Shown one piece after another: positions 1 through 6,964 of a stretch of DNA of 7,971 nucleotides. Both the position numbers and the translations under genes were made by a program. The number at the start of each line of letters is the position of its first letter. Within the stretch, counting starts at the first letter, position 1. Location of the stretch: the NCBI GenBank assembly GCA_965178525.1, contig CBCXVS010000321.1, positions 1-7,971 on the forward strand. The letters are read 5' to 3'. The notes under the pieces were generated by a model that had not been told where the DNA came from, did not search any database, and worked only from the letters and a program-made list of their open reading frames with translations. Source of the stretch: CBCXVS01 sp965178525. Its GTDB lineage: Bacteria; Tectomicrobia; Entotheonellia; Entotheonellales; Entotheonellaceae.

Positions 1-113
1 GTCTTAACTTCCCTGAGAGGACTCGAAATGATCCCGATAGATGCTCATTCGAGCAGTTTTTTCAGCCCCTATTGGGGAGTAATTTCGACGTGTAAGAATC
101 GCCTAATGCTCCC
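1..113 (-). mobile_element. 5' end of an ISKra4-like element (gene outside window)
   Basis: Read on the minus strand from 113, this begins GGGAGCATTAGGCGATTC and continues to the window edge. The first 24 bases match the upstream end of the neighbouring ISKra4 element (1317-1340) at 21 of 24 positions. A shared AATAGGGG follows a little further in. The match starts exactly where the transposase reading frame of the next element stops resembling its family (after the residues GAVLGGL). I infer that a second, diverged member of the same family inserted here in the same orientation. Its transposase would start just beyond base 1, so only the untranslated leader is present. No clear TATAAT is visible in this copy. 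Confidence 0.6.
90..113 (-). repeat. 24-bp element end, copy 2
   Basis: This is the partner of the 1317-1340 repeat, in direct orientation with 21 of 24 identities (GTGTAAGAATCGCCTA at its plus-strand start). It marks the junction between the truncated ISKra4-family transposase and the element entering from the left edge. Confidence 0.6.
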
Positions 114-1241
114 AAGCCCGCCCAACACCGCCCCCACTTGCCCCGTATATCAGCGAGTCAGGGTCGCTTCGACCCATTCGAGAGCTTGCAACGTATGGCC
201 ATATTGGGCGTATGCCATCCGGTGGAGGTACTCGGAGCAGTGGAAATAGTCGAGCACTTGAGTGGCATCCGGAAACAACGCCTGCACATTTTTCCCTATC
301 CAATCCGCTCCATCACCGATGACGCAAAGCCGCGCCGTCTCCTCTGGAATCAAGCTCGCGTCTTTAATCTTTTTCAAGGCTTTGCCCAGGTCCGCTTCGC
401 CTGGCACCTGGTGCCAACTCAGCAGGTGAACAATGCGGTCGCCGTCCAGCAAGTAGAATCGGAATCCCTTGGCCTCATACCACGCATGTTGCCACAATGC
501 TCGGCGTGCTCGAAATCGGGCTTGACCCGGGCGACGGCCCCGAGCACTTTCGGGACGCGACGGCACAAAAGCCCCATCGATTCCCCGAACTAACACCGGA
601 CGACGAAAGCGACCCGCCACCACCGGGGCCACCCGCCGTTCCATCTCGTCACGAGACAGGGCCACATCCAACACGCCGAGCCCCTTGGCCACCTGGTGGG
701 TGAGCGTGTAAATCCGCTCACTGCTAATGACAATGCCACTGGAACGGCGAAACGAGCTCGATGCCGTCTCGTAGGGGACTTCGGCGGCCAGGTCCGCCGC
801 AGCCTGTTGAACATCGAGCTGAAGCTGCCCCGGACTCAGCTCCAACCCGTCATCCCGTGGCGACGTCCCAAGGTGACAGTCACGGCAATAGAAATCAGGC
901 CGCTTGAGATCAACGTCACCGATCATCGTGCGCGCCGTTGGAGATACCGCCGGGCGGGCGCCCAGTCGCCGATCACACTGCGCACCGGTCATGGACGCGC
1001 GCCCCAGCTCAGCAGCGTGGCGCGGCTCAATCATCGTTTGGGCGATGCCGGCGGTGAGGGACTGACGCAGCCCCCAGATGGTCCCGCTCACCCGAGCTAG
1101 GGTGGGAGCGGCGTCGGGCAATTCGGTTTCAACCTCATCGAGCCAGCGGTCAAAGCACTCATGGAGCTGCTCGCGCCACGCTTGGCGCTGGTGACTTGCA
1201 CGGACATCGTCAAACGCGATAACCTCGGCGGCACATCCCAT
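114..1241 (-). pseudogene. ISKra4-family transposase, C-terminally broken
   Basis: An open frame of 363 codons starts at ATG 1241, preceded by a GAGAGGG-like ribosome site. Family landmarks are a CRDC pair at residues 119-122 in the N-terminal zinc-ribbon-like part, the IDGAFVPSRPE block (Asp222), the CVIGDGADWI block (Asp310), and the LDYFHCSEYLH block (330-340) followed by EWVEAT. These are typical of ISKra4 DD(E) transposases. The usual partner Cys pair near residues 86-92 appears degraded (only Cys89 remains). The frame ends in TGA at 150-152 where the family normally has a hydrophobic residue. In the same frame after the stop, YTGQVGAVLGGL still fits the family as far as 114, where a second element begins. 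The C-terminal part expected to hold the catalytic Glu is absent, so the protein cannot be active. Family assignment is by recognised motifs, not by a search. Confidence 0.85.
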
Positions 1242-1294
1242 GGGGAACCCTCTCAGATCGGGGAAACGAGTCGTTGATCTTGTTGATTTCCCCT

Positions 1295-1323
1295 ATTATA
1301 GAGGGATTCTCTATGGGTGTAAG
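1295..1323 (-). promoter_or_regulatory. Probable promoter of the ISKra4-family transposase
   Basis: On the minus strand a perfect TATAAT (1295-1300) lies 17 bases after CTTACA (1318-1323), which matches TTGACA at four of six positions. The transposase ATG is about 54 bases downstream at 1241. The -35 hexamer lies inside the 24-bp element end, so the terminus would supply part of its own promoter. The second copy of this end (90-113) keeps CTTACA but has no good -10. Confidence 0.5.
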
Positions 1324-1340
1324 AATCGTCTAAAACTCCC
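1317..1340 (-). repeat. 24-bp element end, copy 1
   Basis: On the plus strand this begins GTGTAAGAATCGTCTA and ends CTCCC. It matches 90-113 at 21 of 24 positions in direct orientation, the differences being at positions 13, 18 and 19 of the repeat. Both copies sit exactly where an upstream transposase frame is broken. They are therefore best read as the 5' termini of two related elements, not as a target-site duplication. Confidence 0.65.
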
Positions 1341-1568
1341 GGTCGCCATCTCACCTAGCCGCGCCTGATACGCGGCCCGCACCGAGGGCTGGTGTCGAAA
1401 GACCACGTCACTCATCAGGTCGTAGACAGTCGAAAACCACAGGTCGCGAGTATATTGGGTCTCGGCCGTACGCGCGTAGAACTGATCGAGTTGATCGGCC
1501 CCCAACGCCCGCTCGAGCGTACCGCGAACCATCACCGAAAGAGGACTACTTTGGACAAAGCGTTGCAC
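1341..1568 (-). pseudogene. IS4-type transposase, N-terminal fragment
   Basis: The first 76 or so residues of a DDE transposase are legible. They run from QRFVQSSPLSVMVRGTLERA through QYTRDLWFSTVYDLMSDVV to RPSVRAAYQARLGEM, a start commonly seen in IS4-superfamily transposases of about 400 residues or more. At 1340 the frame runs into the terminus of the ISKra4 element, giving an unrelated tail (SFRRFLHP) and a stop. The nominal start is GTG at 1568. An ATG about 15 bases further upstream (minus strand, followed by GGGGAAC) has an AGGAG ten bases ahead of it and would give MGELSVQRF if one G were added, so the true start may itself be frameshifted. The catalytic domain is missing. Confidence 0.7.
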
Positions 1569-1594
1569 TGATAGTTCCCCATTGCTCGATGTCT

Positions 1595-1603
1595 CCTAAA
1601 TTC
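1595..1603. repeat. Possible left terminal inverted repeat of the AT-rich IS4-type element
   Basis: CCTAAATTC at 1595-1603 is inverted as GAATTTAGG at 2735-2743. The two copies lie just outside the ends of the recognisable transposase (stop at 1605-1607, first family-like residues at about 2738). A nine-base match could be chance, but the placement is what element ends would show. The implied element is 1149 bp. Confidence 0.35.
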
Positions 1604-1604
1604 C

Positions 1605-2738
1605 TTAAGTTATTGAAAAGGAGGGATGAAAATGCGTCGCAAGGAACTCGCGCAAGTCCTCCTCTCGCCTCCATTTGCGCATGATCTGGGTGATGGTCAA
1701 TTTGGAAAAAACACCCTGGGCTTGCAAACGCAGCGCTAAGAGATAGGCTAACACTTTGATCAGCAAAACCGTGTCTAGACCGTCACCTTGTCATTGCATC
1801 GAGCGCATATGGAATATCGATTTCATGATCTTCCAGAAACATTCAACCACATGATGTTGCTTCCAAATGTGCCCGATTTCTGCACCCCGTAGCGACCCTT
1901 GACTAAAATTCATCAAATGATAGCTGCGAGTTGTACGTTTGCAAAAAAAGAATAAAATGAGTGACCCAAAAGTAGGGCTGTAGCCCCGGATGCGATACGA
2001 TGGGACGTCAATGCCCCATTTGGGCTCTTCCAACATCAGTACTTTTTTCCATGTGGACGCATCCCATTTTTGACCATCAATCGTAAAGACATAGTTGCCT
2101 TTACCGGCAATGACAATGTTGCTAAATCCTAACTGATGCAGCCTGACTCTGAGCTCTTGAGACACATAGCCAGAGTCCAAGGTTAAAGGCAGCGGAGTGA
2201 TATCAATGCCCTCACGATGAAATTCAGTTTTTAGTTGTTTCAACATGAAAATGAGTACATCTGATTTTTTCGTATGATAGCGACCTGGTTTCGGGCAAAA
2301 CATCAGATGTAAAGGTAATGCTAAATGATTGATTGTTAATACAATATCAAGTAAATCTTGACCTCGGATGAATTTATGATAGCGACCACTATACCAACGA
2401 TATACACAGCGAATCCGTTTGCCAAAGCGATCCATCACACTGTTGTCGATCGATAAACTCATTCCGGCTCTTGACCGGGTTGATATACTCTTGCTCATTA
2501 CGGGATTGAGCTCCTCAGTCGCTTGCTTGACCATAAAGCGAAGAAGCATTTTTTTTCACATGATAAACACTCCAATCTTTTAACTCGCTATAGAACTTTT
2601 GATGAGGAACATCGAGAAAGTCAGCCAATTGTTTCGGGTTGTAAAACCCGAACAAGTGAGCGACCGCTAAGACCATGAGTACCTCGAAGGCGATCGGGTT
2701 ATTTTTTCGAAACTCTTGATCAATACTGCGGGCAGAAT
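1605..2738 (-). pseudogene. IS4-superfamily DDE transposase with frameshift and in-frame TGA
   Basis: Three pieces on the minus strand make one protein. The N-terminal piece (about 2738-2557) reads NNPIAFEVLMVLAVAHLFGF and on to KDWSVYHVKK. It then shifts frame inside a run of eight A residues into the main piece (2549-1794), which begins LLRFMVKQATEELN. The main piece holds MSLSIDNSVMDR (first Asp), PLTLDSGYVS (second Asp) and HHVVECFWKIMK (Glu). An in-frame TGA at 1791-1793 separates a tail that clearly continues the protein (LIKVLAYLLALRLQAQG, then LTITQIMRKWRREEDLREFL) to TAA at 1605-1607. TGG to TGA is the simplest explanation of that stop. The gene is noticeably richer in A and T than its neighbours, suggesting a different donor. 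No start codon is obvious at the N-terminus. The exact IS family is not settled. Confidence 0.8.
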
Positions 2739-2743
2739 TTAGG
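2735..2743. repeat. Possible right terminal inverted repeat of the AT-rich IS4-type element
   Basis: GAATTTAGG here is the inverted partner of CCTAAATTC at 1595-1603. It overlaps the TAA (2739-2741) that closes the neighbouring transposase remnant, so the boundary between the two elements falls in this short stretch. Confidence 0.35.
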
Positions 2744-3628
2744 CTGCCTCTTCGGTAATGACGTCCTAGTTACAAAGCGTCTCGTAATCAGGGCTCGATT
2801 TTTCCAGACTCTGCCCGTTAGCTAAGTGCTCACAAATTCGATCAAGCAGATGTTGATTGAAGGCCCGCCGCTTCAGGCTCGCCATGGAAAACGCTTGGTC
2901 AAGTGGCTACCGTGCTGACGCACTTCGAGTTTGGCCAGGCTTACCGCCGTCAAACTTGCATTGAAGTGAAAGTCAAGTTTGGCTTTGGAGCGAGCTTGAC
3001 AATCAATCAGGCCGGTAAATTGTTTGCCATCGTGAAAGAGAAACTCAATTTGGAAGCGCGCCTTGTAATAGCGGTAGAGCGTCAGGGCGTCCAGAGCGAC
3101 ATCCGTGCTAAAGAGCACCGCATAGCGGTTGTAGTGGGTATGGACCCCGACCACCACCTGGAGGTTGCGTTTTAACTGCACATGGTGGAGCACCTGATGA
3201 TACAACACGATGTGCTCGTCTCCGGTCTCGAGTCGCTCAAACCGGGACAAATCGCGCCAGGCGACCTTGCCGTCGTAGGTCTTTGGGCGACCTCGACCGG
3301 GGCGTTTGGGTCCGCGGTAGAGATAACGCAGATTGGCATCGACTCGCCACTGGCCGATCTGGTGTAACCCCAAGGCGCACACGCCACCCACAACGAAAGA
3401 CCCGACCGAGCATGATGGCCTCATTGGTAACGTGAAGAGAGAAGGCCTATAGTCTACACGAATCACGCCACCTTGGAAGCACTGGGGCCTCCACCAACAG
3501 GCCCAAGCGTTCGCGGAGATGTTGCAGCGGTCGCGTTCCCATGTTGAAGGGCGAAACGGGTATGGGTCACTGCGCCACCACCCGCTTCGAGGGCTTAATC
3601 TGCCGCGTAAGCGGACGGGCCTAACCAC
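2739..3628 (-). pseudogene. IS4-family transposase, C-terminal half with YREK motif
   Basis: The recognisable part starts near 3410 with VVGGVCALGLHQIGQWRVDA, then LRYLYRGPKRPGRGRPKTYD, a beta-strand-rich stretch, and the IS4 signature Y-(2)-R-(3)-E-(6)-K in YYKARFQIEFLFHDGKQF. The E is the catalytic glutamate. DFHFNASLTAVSLAKLE follows. The frame is lost at about 2885-2910 and resumes as FSMASLKRRAFNQHLLDRIC through SPDYETLCN. After an in-frame TAG at 2766-2768 it finishes DVITEEAA at TAA 2739-2741. Upstream of 3410 the nominal frame to 3628 does not look like the family, so the N-terminal half with the two catalytic Asp residues is deleted or scrambled. In another minus frame around 3430-3560 a stretch with HLRERLGLLVEAPVLPRWR could be a relic of it. 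Confidence 0.75.
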
Positions 3629-3639
3629 GATCCCAACTT

Positions 3640-4094
3640 TTGCCTCACCCGCTCTGACGGCACCACGGCTGCGGAGCGGTTGGTTGGTCAGAAACCGCGT
3701 TCCATGTTTGCTGCGATTCTGGACTCGGTCGATCTGCCGCCCGCGCCTCGAAGCCCGCAGCGCAGATTCTAAGGTGGCCGACGCGATGTTGCGCCAAGCT
3801 AGGCCTAGGAGAGGAGGATTGCAAGTCGAAGCTTGAAACTTCTCATCGGAACCCAGTGGGTATCCAATCCCACCCGGTAAGGGCTAGCCACCCGCCGCAA
3901 GCGAGTCTGGCGTCGTCGTCAGCAATGGCGGCACGAAGCGTAGACAGCGCGTGCAGAAGCCGTGTGATGGAGCCTCGAAACAAGGCCAAGTCGCGGGAGC
4001 CTTCGGGGTCATAGCATCGGGGGCGACATTGACCCACTGTAAGGGCTTGGTGGGAGCGATCCTGCCGGGGTCTGAGAGCAGAGCAAATGCACAT
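3640..4094. other. Unassigned GC-rich segment between two IS remnants
   Basis: No gene is supported here. On the minus strand three frames in succession have protein-like stretches: FALLSDPGRIAPTKPLQWVN in the first, PEGSRDLALFRGSITRLLHA followed by GGWLALTGWDWIPTG (stop at 3843-3845) in the second, and GLAWRNIASATLESALRASR in the third. I could not tie them to a family. The stretch also holds short inverted repeats: GTGGG (3856-3860) with CCCAC (3869-3873), GGCTAGCC (3882-3889) and CTAGGCCTAG (3799-3808). It may be a decayed gene, the non-coding end of an element, or a structured RNA. The right border (4094) is the terminus of the IS3-family element. Confidence 0.4.
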
Positions 4095-4124
4095 TGTAGT
4101 GGTCAAGTCAAAACGGACACTTTT

Positions 4125-4994
4125 TTAAGACCCCACTGTCGATTTTTCATAATCGTTGGGGCGGACATAACCCAAGTACGAAGGCAGACGACGACTGTTG
4201 TCGAACATCTCGATAGACTCGATCACATCATCGCGCGCATCCTGGCGCGTCTCATAGTGACGCTGCGACGTCGGCTCGCGCTTCAAACTCCCGAAGAATC
4301 GCTCCGCCACCGCATGGTCCAAACCGTCTCCTGTCCCGCTCCTACGGCACGTCATCCCGTTGTCCCGCAGGTGATCCCGAGACGCATGACCGGCGTCTTG
4401 ACGGCCCCGGTCGCTATGATGGAGGAGGCCAGAGGCCGGCTGACGTCGACCCACCGCCAGCTCCAGCGCCTGGCTGACCCACTCGGTATCCCCATGTTGA
4501 CTCATGGCCCACCCCCGCACTTTGCGCGAGTACAAGTCCAGTCACACCGCCAGATACAACCAGCCGTCTTGTGTCCAGAGCTACGGGATGTCGCCCGCCC
4601 AGGCGACATCGGGCGGGTCGACGTCAAACTGACGCGCCCACTCATTGGGCGCCACCCCATAACCCTGACGACTGTCGGGGCTCTGAGGCCGACGACTCGT
4701 CCGACGTCGCACCGAGACGCCAGCCTGTTTCATCAAGGGGCGAGCCGGGTGGCGGCCCACCGAGAAGCCCTCGGCTTGAAGTTGCTTCGCCATCCGACGA
4801 CTACCCTAACACCCACCACGTTCATGGTGAAGGGCCTTGACACGGGCTAACAACGCCCTCTCCTCGGCATCAACCCCTTGGTGACGGCGCCGTTCTTGAT
4901 AGGCGTAACAGCCCCGGCGACTGACCGAGAGGAGGTCACATCACACCGTCACCGGCCACACCGCTTGGCGCTCGGCCATAAAGGCATATCTCAC
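4125..4994 (-). pseudogene. IS3-family transposase OrfB (rve-type integrase core), decayed
   Basis: One reading frame covers the whole of a typical OrfB from GTG 4994 to TAA 4125-4127, with four in-frame stops: TGA 4941-4943, TAG 4806-4808, TAG 4581-4583 and TGA 4542-4544. Landmarks in order are VRYAFMAERQAVWPV, SVSRRGCYAYQERRRHQG, GSRRMAKQLQAEGFSVGRH, YGVAPNEWARQFDVDPPDVA, WAGDIP (first catalytic Asp), DGWLYLAV, LDLYSRKVRGWAM, LLHHSDRG (second Asp), HAVAERFFGSLKRE (catalytic Glu) and SYLGYVRPNDYE. Several stops fall where the family has Tyr or Trp-type codons (Tyr in TYGSRRM and in DITYLWT), pointing to point-mutation decay. The catalytic triad residues themselves are still encoded. It overlaps the end of orfA, the usual IS3 arrangement in which OrfAB is made by frameshifting. 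Confidence 0.9.
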
Positions 4995-5134
4995 CTCGAC
5001 TCGTTGGCAAAGAAGGTCACCGTTTGTTTTAGTATCTCACGCTCCATCCCTCACCGTTTGTTTGCTCGACCTCAGCGCTCCAGTTCTTCTCGCTCGGCTG
5101 AAAGACGGCCATTGACACCCGACGCCACGTGATC
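4991..5134 (-). pseudogene. IS3-family OrfA, C-terminal remnant
   Basis: On the minus strand AEREELER, then RANKR, then GMEREILKQTVTFFANESR and a TGA (4991-4993) match the leucine-zipper-like C-terminus of IS3 OrfA proteins, which usually ends in EREILKKA-FFA-E. Two TGA triplets inside (around the leucine positions) are more easily explained by small indels than by substitutions. The OrfA stop overlaps the GTG of orfB. The N-terminal helix-turn-helix part is missing because the inverted repeat of the next element begins at 5135. Confidence 0.75.
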
Positions 5135-5151
5135 GTGCTCGAAACCGACAC
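5135..5151. repeat. Left terminal inverted repeat of the 1.36-kb element
   Basis: GTGCTCGAAACCGACAC on the plus strand. The reverse complement of 6479-6495 is GTCCTCGAAACCGACAC, identical except at the third base. It lies 23 bases beyond the transposase stop at 5174. Confidence 0.75.
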
Positions 5152-5173
5152 CTTGCAAGCTGAAGACGAGCTA

Positions 5174-6434
5174 TCAAGCAGCTTTACGAGATTTTGACAA
5201 CTTCGTTTTGACATTGTGCTCTACCTGATTGGTCATCACTCGAAGGCGAACAGTATGCTGAAGGTGCGCAATGCTCCACGATTGTCCCGACCGCAGGTTC
5301 TCTCGACAGACGCGGATCAGAAACAAATACGCCAGCACCGCGATGCCAAAGGACTTCTCAATACGCCTTTCGTCTTGTCTCACCTGATGCTCACCCATCC
5401 CCAAGTCCGTTTTGAGTTCGCTGGTTAATTTGCTCAACGGCCCAGCGCTTTTGGTACGCAAACACGATGTATCTCGGCGTCAACTCCGCCAGATTGGTCA
5501 CCAGGATTTTCGTTTTACTCGGGCCGATGTTCCGCCCGGTTTTGCTCAGAACCACCGTGACATCGCCCACGTGACGCAGACACAAACGTGTGCGGTACAC
5601 CCAAAACGACCGTCGGCCATTGGTGACGGGGATACGTGGCACCCAGGTTCGCCGGTAATATTTGCGAGGCAGGGGCGTCACTAAGTCTCTGATGGCTTTG
5701 CCCTCGACTGTTTTCCAAATGCGTGGGATGGCAAAGACAAAACCCCAGGTGCGATCCGGGTCGTCCGCATCGCGCTCCATCACCATCTTCATATTGTCTT
5801 GCGAGCCATAGGCCGCATCACCTTCGACGATGACCACTTTTGCCCATGTCGGCGGCGTAAACGCTTTGACCCTCTCACGAAACCATTCATTTTCCGTTTG
5901 ATACTTGGGATGGCTTTTGGGCCCGAATCAAGCGAAATGCCACTGGCAACCGGAAGACATCCCAACTGACCATGAGCAGGGCAAAGCGAACGCCGAAAAA
6001 CCAAGGATCATGTTTACTTTTGCGTCCTTTTTGAGCCAGGGGATTCTTCTTGCCCCGTTTGGGCTTAGCACGGCCATCACCAGTCAACGTCAGGACGCCA
6101 TCTTCGGGCGGTGGCCATCTCGCCATGGCTTGATGAGCCCACCCGTCCACAAGCCGATGGACGTCCCAGTAGGTCGCTTTAAGCAAGCGGCGAAATCGCC
6201 ACTCGGTGATGTCGATGGGTGTCCAGCGAGCCAGTTCAGCGACGGTTTTACGCCCTGGAAAAAGCACCGCATGACCATGAGCCAGATCAAAATCAGACGG
6301 TGTTGATCTTTCCAGACCCCAGGCATACCACGAAACGCATGGGTAACAAACGCGGGCAAATACGTGACGTTGATCATCGTTGGCAACGCTATGCAACAGG
6401 TTTGAGGGAATGTGCGGAGAAGACATCGTATCAA
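5174..6434 (-). pseudogene. IS4-superfamily transposase with three frameshifts
   Basis: One protein of about 420 residues is spread over three frames. It starts at TTG 6434 or, more likely, ATG 6377 (MINVTYLPAFVTHAFRGMPG). Shift one, at a five-base A run (6259-6263), leads to GRKTVAELARWTPIDITEWR and LTLTGDGRAKPKRGKKN (first Asp), then RKSKHDPWFFGVRFALL. Shift two, at GGGCCC (about 5919-5924), leads to HPKYQTENEWFRERV, VVIVEGDAAYGS (second Asp), TWGFVFAIPRIWKTVE and RHVGDVTVVLSKTGRN. Shift three, at about 5421-5423, falls inside the YREK motif: YQKRWAVEQIN then SELKTDLG restores Y-(2)-R-(3)-E-(6)-K with one base removed. The end reads RIEKSFGIAVLAYLFLIRV and LRVMTNQVEHNVKTKLSKSR. Each shift is explained by a single base, and there is no premature stop within the correct frames, so decay looks recent. 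Subfamily within IS4/IS701-like elements is not certain. Confidence 0.85.
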
Positions 6435-6478
6435 AATTATCCCATGGAATCTGATTTTTAAGGCGTTGCCGGTTACGA

Positions 6479-6495
6479 GTGTCGGTTTCGAGGAC
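6479..6495. repeat. Right terminal inverted repeat of the 1.36-kb element
   Basis: GTGTCGGTTTCGAGGAC on the plus strand, the inverted partner of 5135-5151 (16 of 17). It lies about 45 bases upstream of the first possible transposase start at 6434. Confidence 0.75.
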
Positions 6496-6574
6496 TGTCG
6501 ATGGCGGTATATGGCGCAGTCAATGGCATTAACCCGTGCCTATCTGGTAGTGCCAAGGCTGAGGAAAAGATTCC

Positions 6575-6964
6575 TTACAACGTACGGACATGCGGATAAT
6601 GTAAGATGAGGCGATCTACTGTCAGCAAGGGAAGATGATGCACGCGAGCTGTCGCGACAATGATTTGATCCGCTGGATCACGGTGAAAATTGCCTGGCAG
6701 TTTCGTTGAATCGATGGCAATTTGTGGGGTAATCGCCAGCAATTCGATCCCCGGATAGGCGATAGCCTGTTCCATCCACTCCTCGATAGAACCGTCCAAT
6801 TCTAAGCGCCCGTACGCCACCAACTTGGCCACTTCCCAACAGGAAATCGCGCTGATGCCTAATCCACTTGGTTCGTTTTCCTGAATGAGCTGCGTATGCC
6901 GCTGCGACAGTTGTGGACTTTCATCAACCCACCACACCCAGATATGGCTATCCAGTACCATCAT
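6575..6964 (-). CDS. vapC: VapC-type PIN-domain toxin (ribonuclease)
   Basis: 129 residues, the usual length of a PIN toxin. The four acidic residues of the PIN active site are all in place: Asp5 (MMVLDSHIWVWWVDE), Glu44 (ISAISCWEVAKL), Asp99 (HRDPADQIIVATA, with Asp96 nearby) and Asp117 (LLTVDRLIL). By family knowledge these bind Mg2+ or Mn2+ and cut RNA, often tRNA or rRNA, in the cytoplasm. The start is chosen at ATG 6962-6964 because it overlaps the TGA of the antitoxin gene as ATGA, a common translational-coupling layout. An upstream in-frame ATG at 6979 would run into the antitoxin gene without need. A second ATG follows directly (6959-6961). Stop is TAA 6575-6577. The gene is uninterrupted, in contrast to every transposase around it. 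Target RNA cannot be told from sequence. Confidence 0.9.
   Translation of the reverse strand: MMVLDSHIWVWWVDESPQLSQRHTQLIQENEPSGLGISAISCWEVAKLVAYGRLELDGSIEEWMEQAIAYPGIELLAITPQIAIDSTKLPGNFHRDPADQIIVATARVHHLPLLTVDRLILHYPHVRTL

Larger units (their letters stand above)
114..1340 (-). mobile_element. Truncated ISKra4-family insertion sequence
   Basis: The element starts at 1340 on the minus strand with GGGAGTTTTAGACGATTC. It carries about 100 bases of leader with a probable promoter, then the transposase gene starting at 1241. It is interrupted at 113/114 by the end of another element with nearly the same terminus. Its outer boundary is placed at 1340 because the reading frame of the IS4-type transposase upstream is intact up to that base and becomes unrelated after it. 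The 3' end of the element, including the last quarter of the gene and its right terminus, is not next to it and is either lost or beyond the left edge. Confidence 0.6.
4095..5134 (-). mobile_element. Decayed IS3-family element, 5' part interrupted
   Basis: The 3' terminus is placed at 4095, where the plus strand reads TGTAGTGGTCAAG and a few bases later ACGGACACTTTT, a layout typical of IS3-family ends (5'-TG...). OrfB ends 30 bases inside it at 4125. The 5' part is cut at 5134 by the inverted repeat of another element. The N-terminus of orfA and the second IS3 end are not seen in the window. Confidence 0.7.
5135..6495 (-). mobile_element. 1.36-kb IS4-superfamily element with matched terminal inverted repeats
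   Basis: Inverted repeats of 17 bp (16 matches) at 5135-5151 and 6479-6495 enclose one transposase pseudogene of about 420 codons on the minus strand. The size and single-gene layout are those of an ordinary IS. It sits inside the orfA of the IS3-family element on its left. No direct target duplication is obvious at the borders (GATC on the left, TGTC on the right), and the missing half of orfA is not found on the right. Confidence 0.7.

Noticed and set aside
138..1100. Plus-strand open frames across the ISKra4 gene
   Set aside because: They are antisense to well-recognised ISKra4 blocks, have no ribosome sites and no family-like motifs.
3519..3836. Plus-strand open frame of 105 codons
   Set aside because: Very Arg-rich, with no recognisable motif and no ribosome site, and located in a GC-rich relic region where long spurious frames are expected.
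3951..4850. Plus-strand open frame of 299 codons
   Set aside because: It lies entirely opposite the IS3-family orfB and the adjoining IS end. The minus-strand frame has clear integrase landmarks and the plus-strand product (rich in Arg, Pro, Thr, His) has none, so it is a shadow.
5789..6004. Separate 71-codon minus-strand gene
   Set aside because: It is the wrong frame of the 1.36-kb element's transposase around its second frameshift; the correct frames on both sides match one continuous protein.
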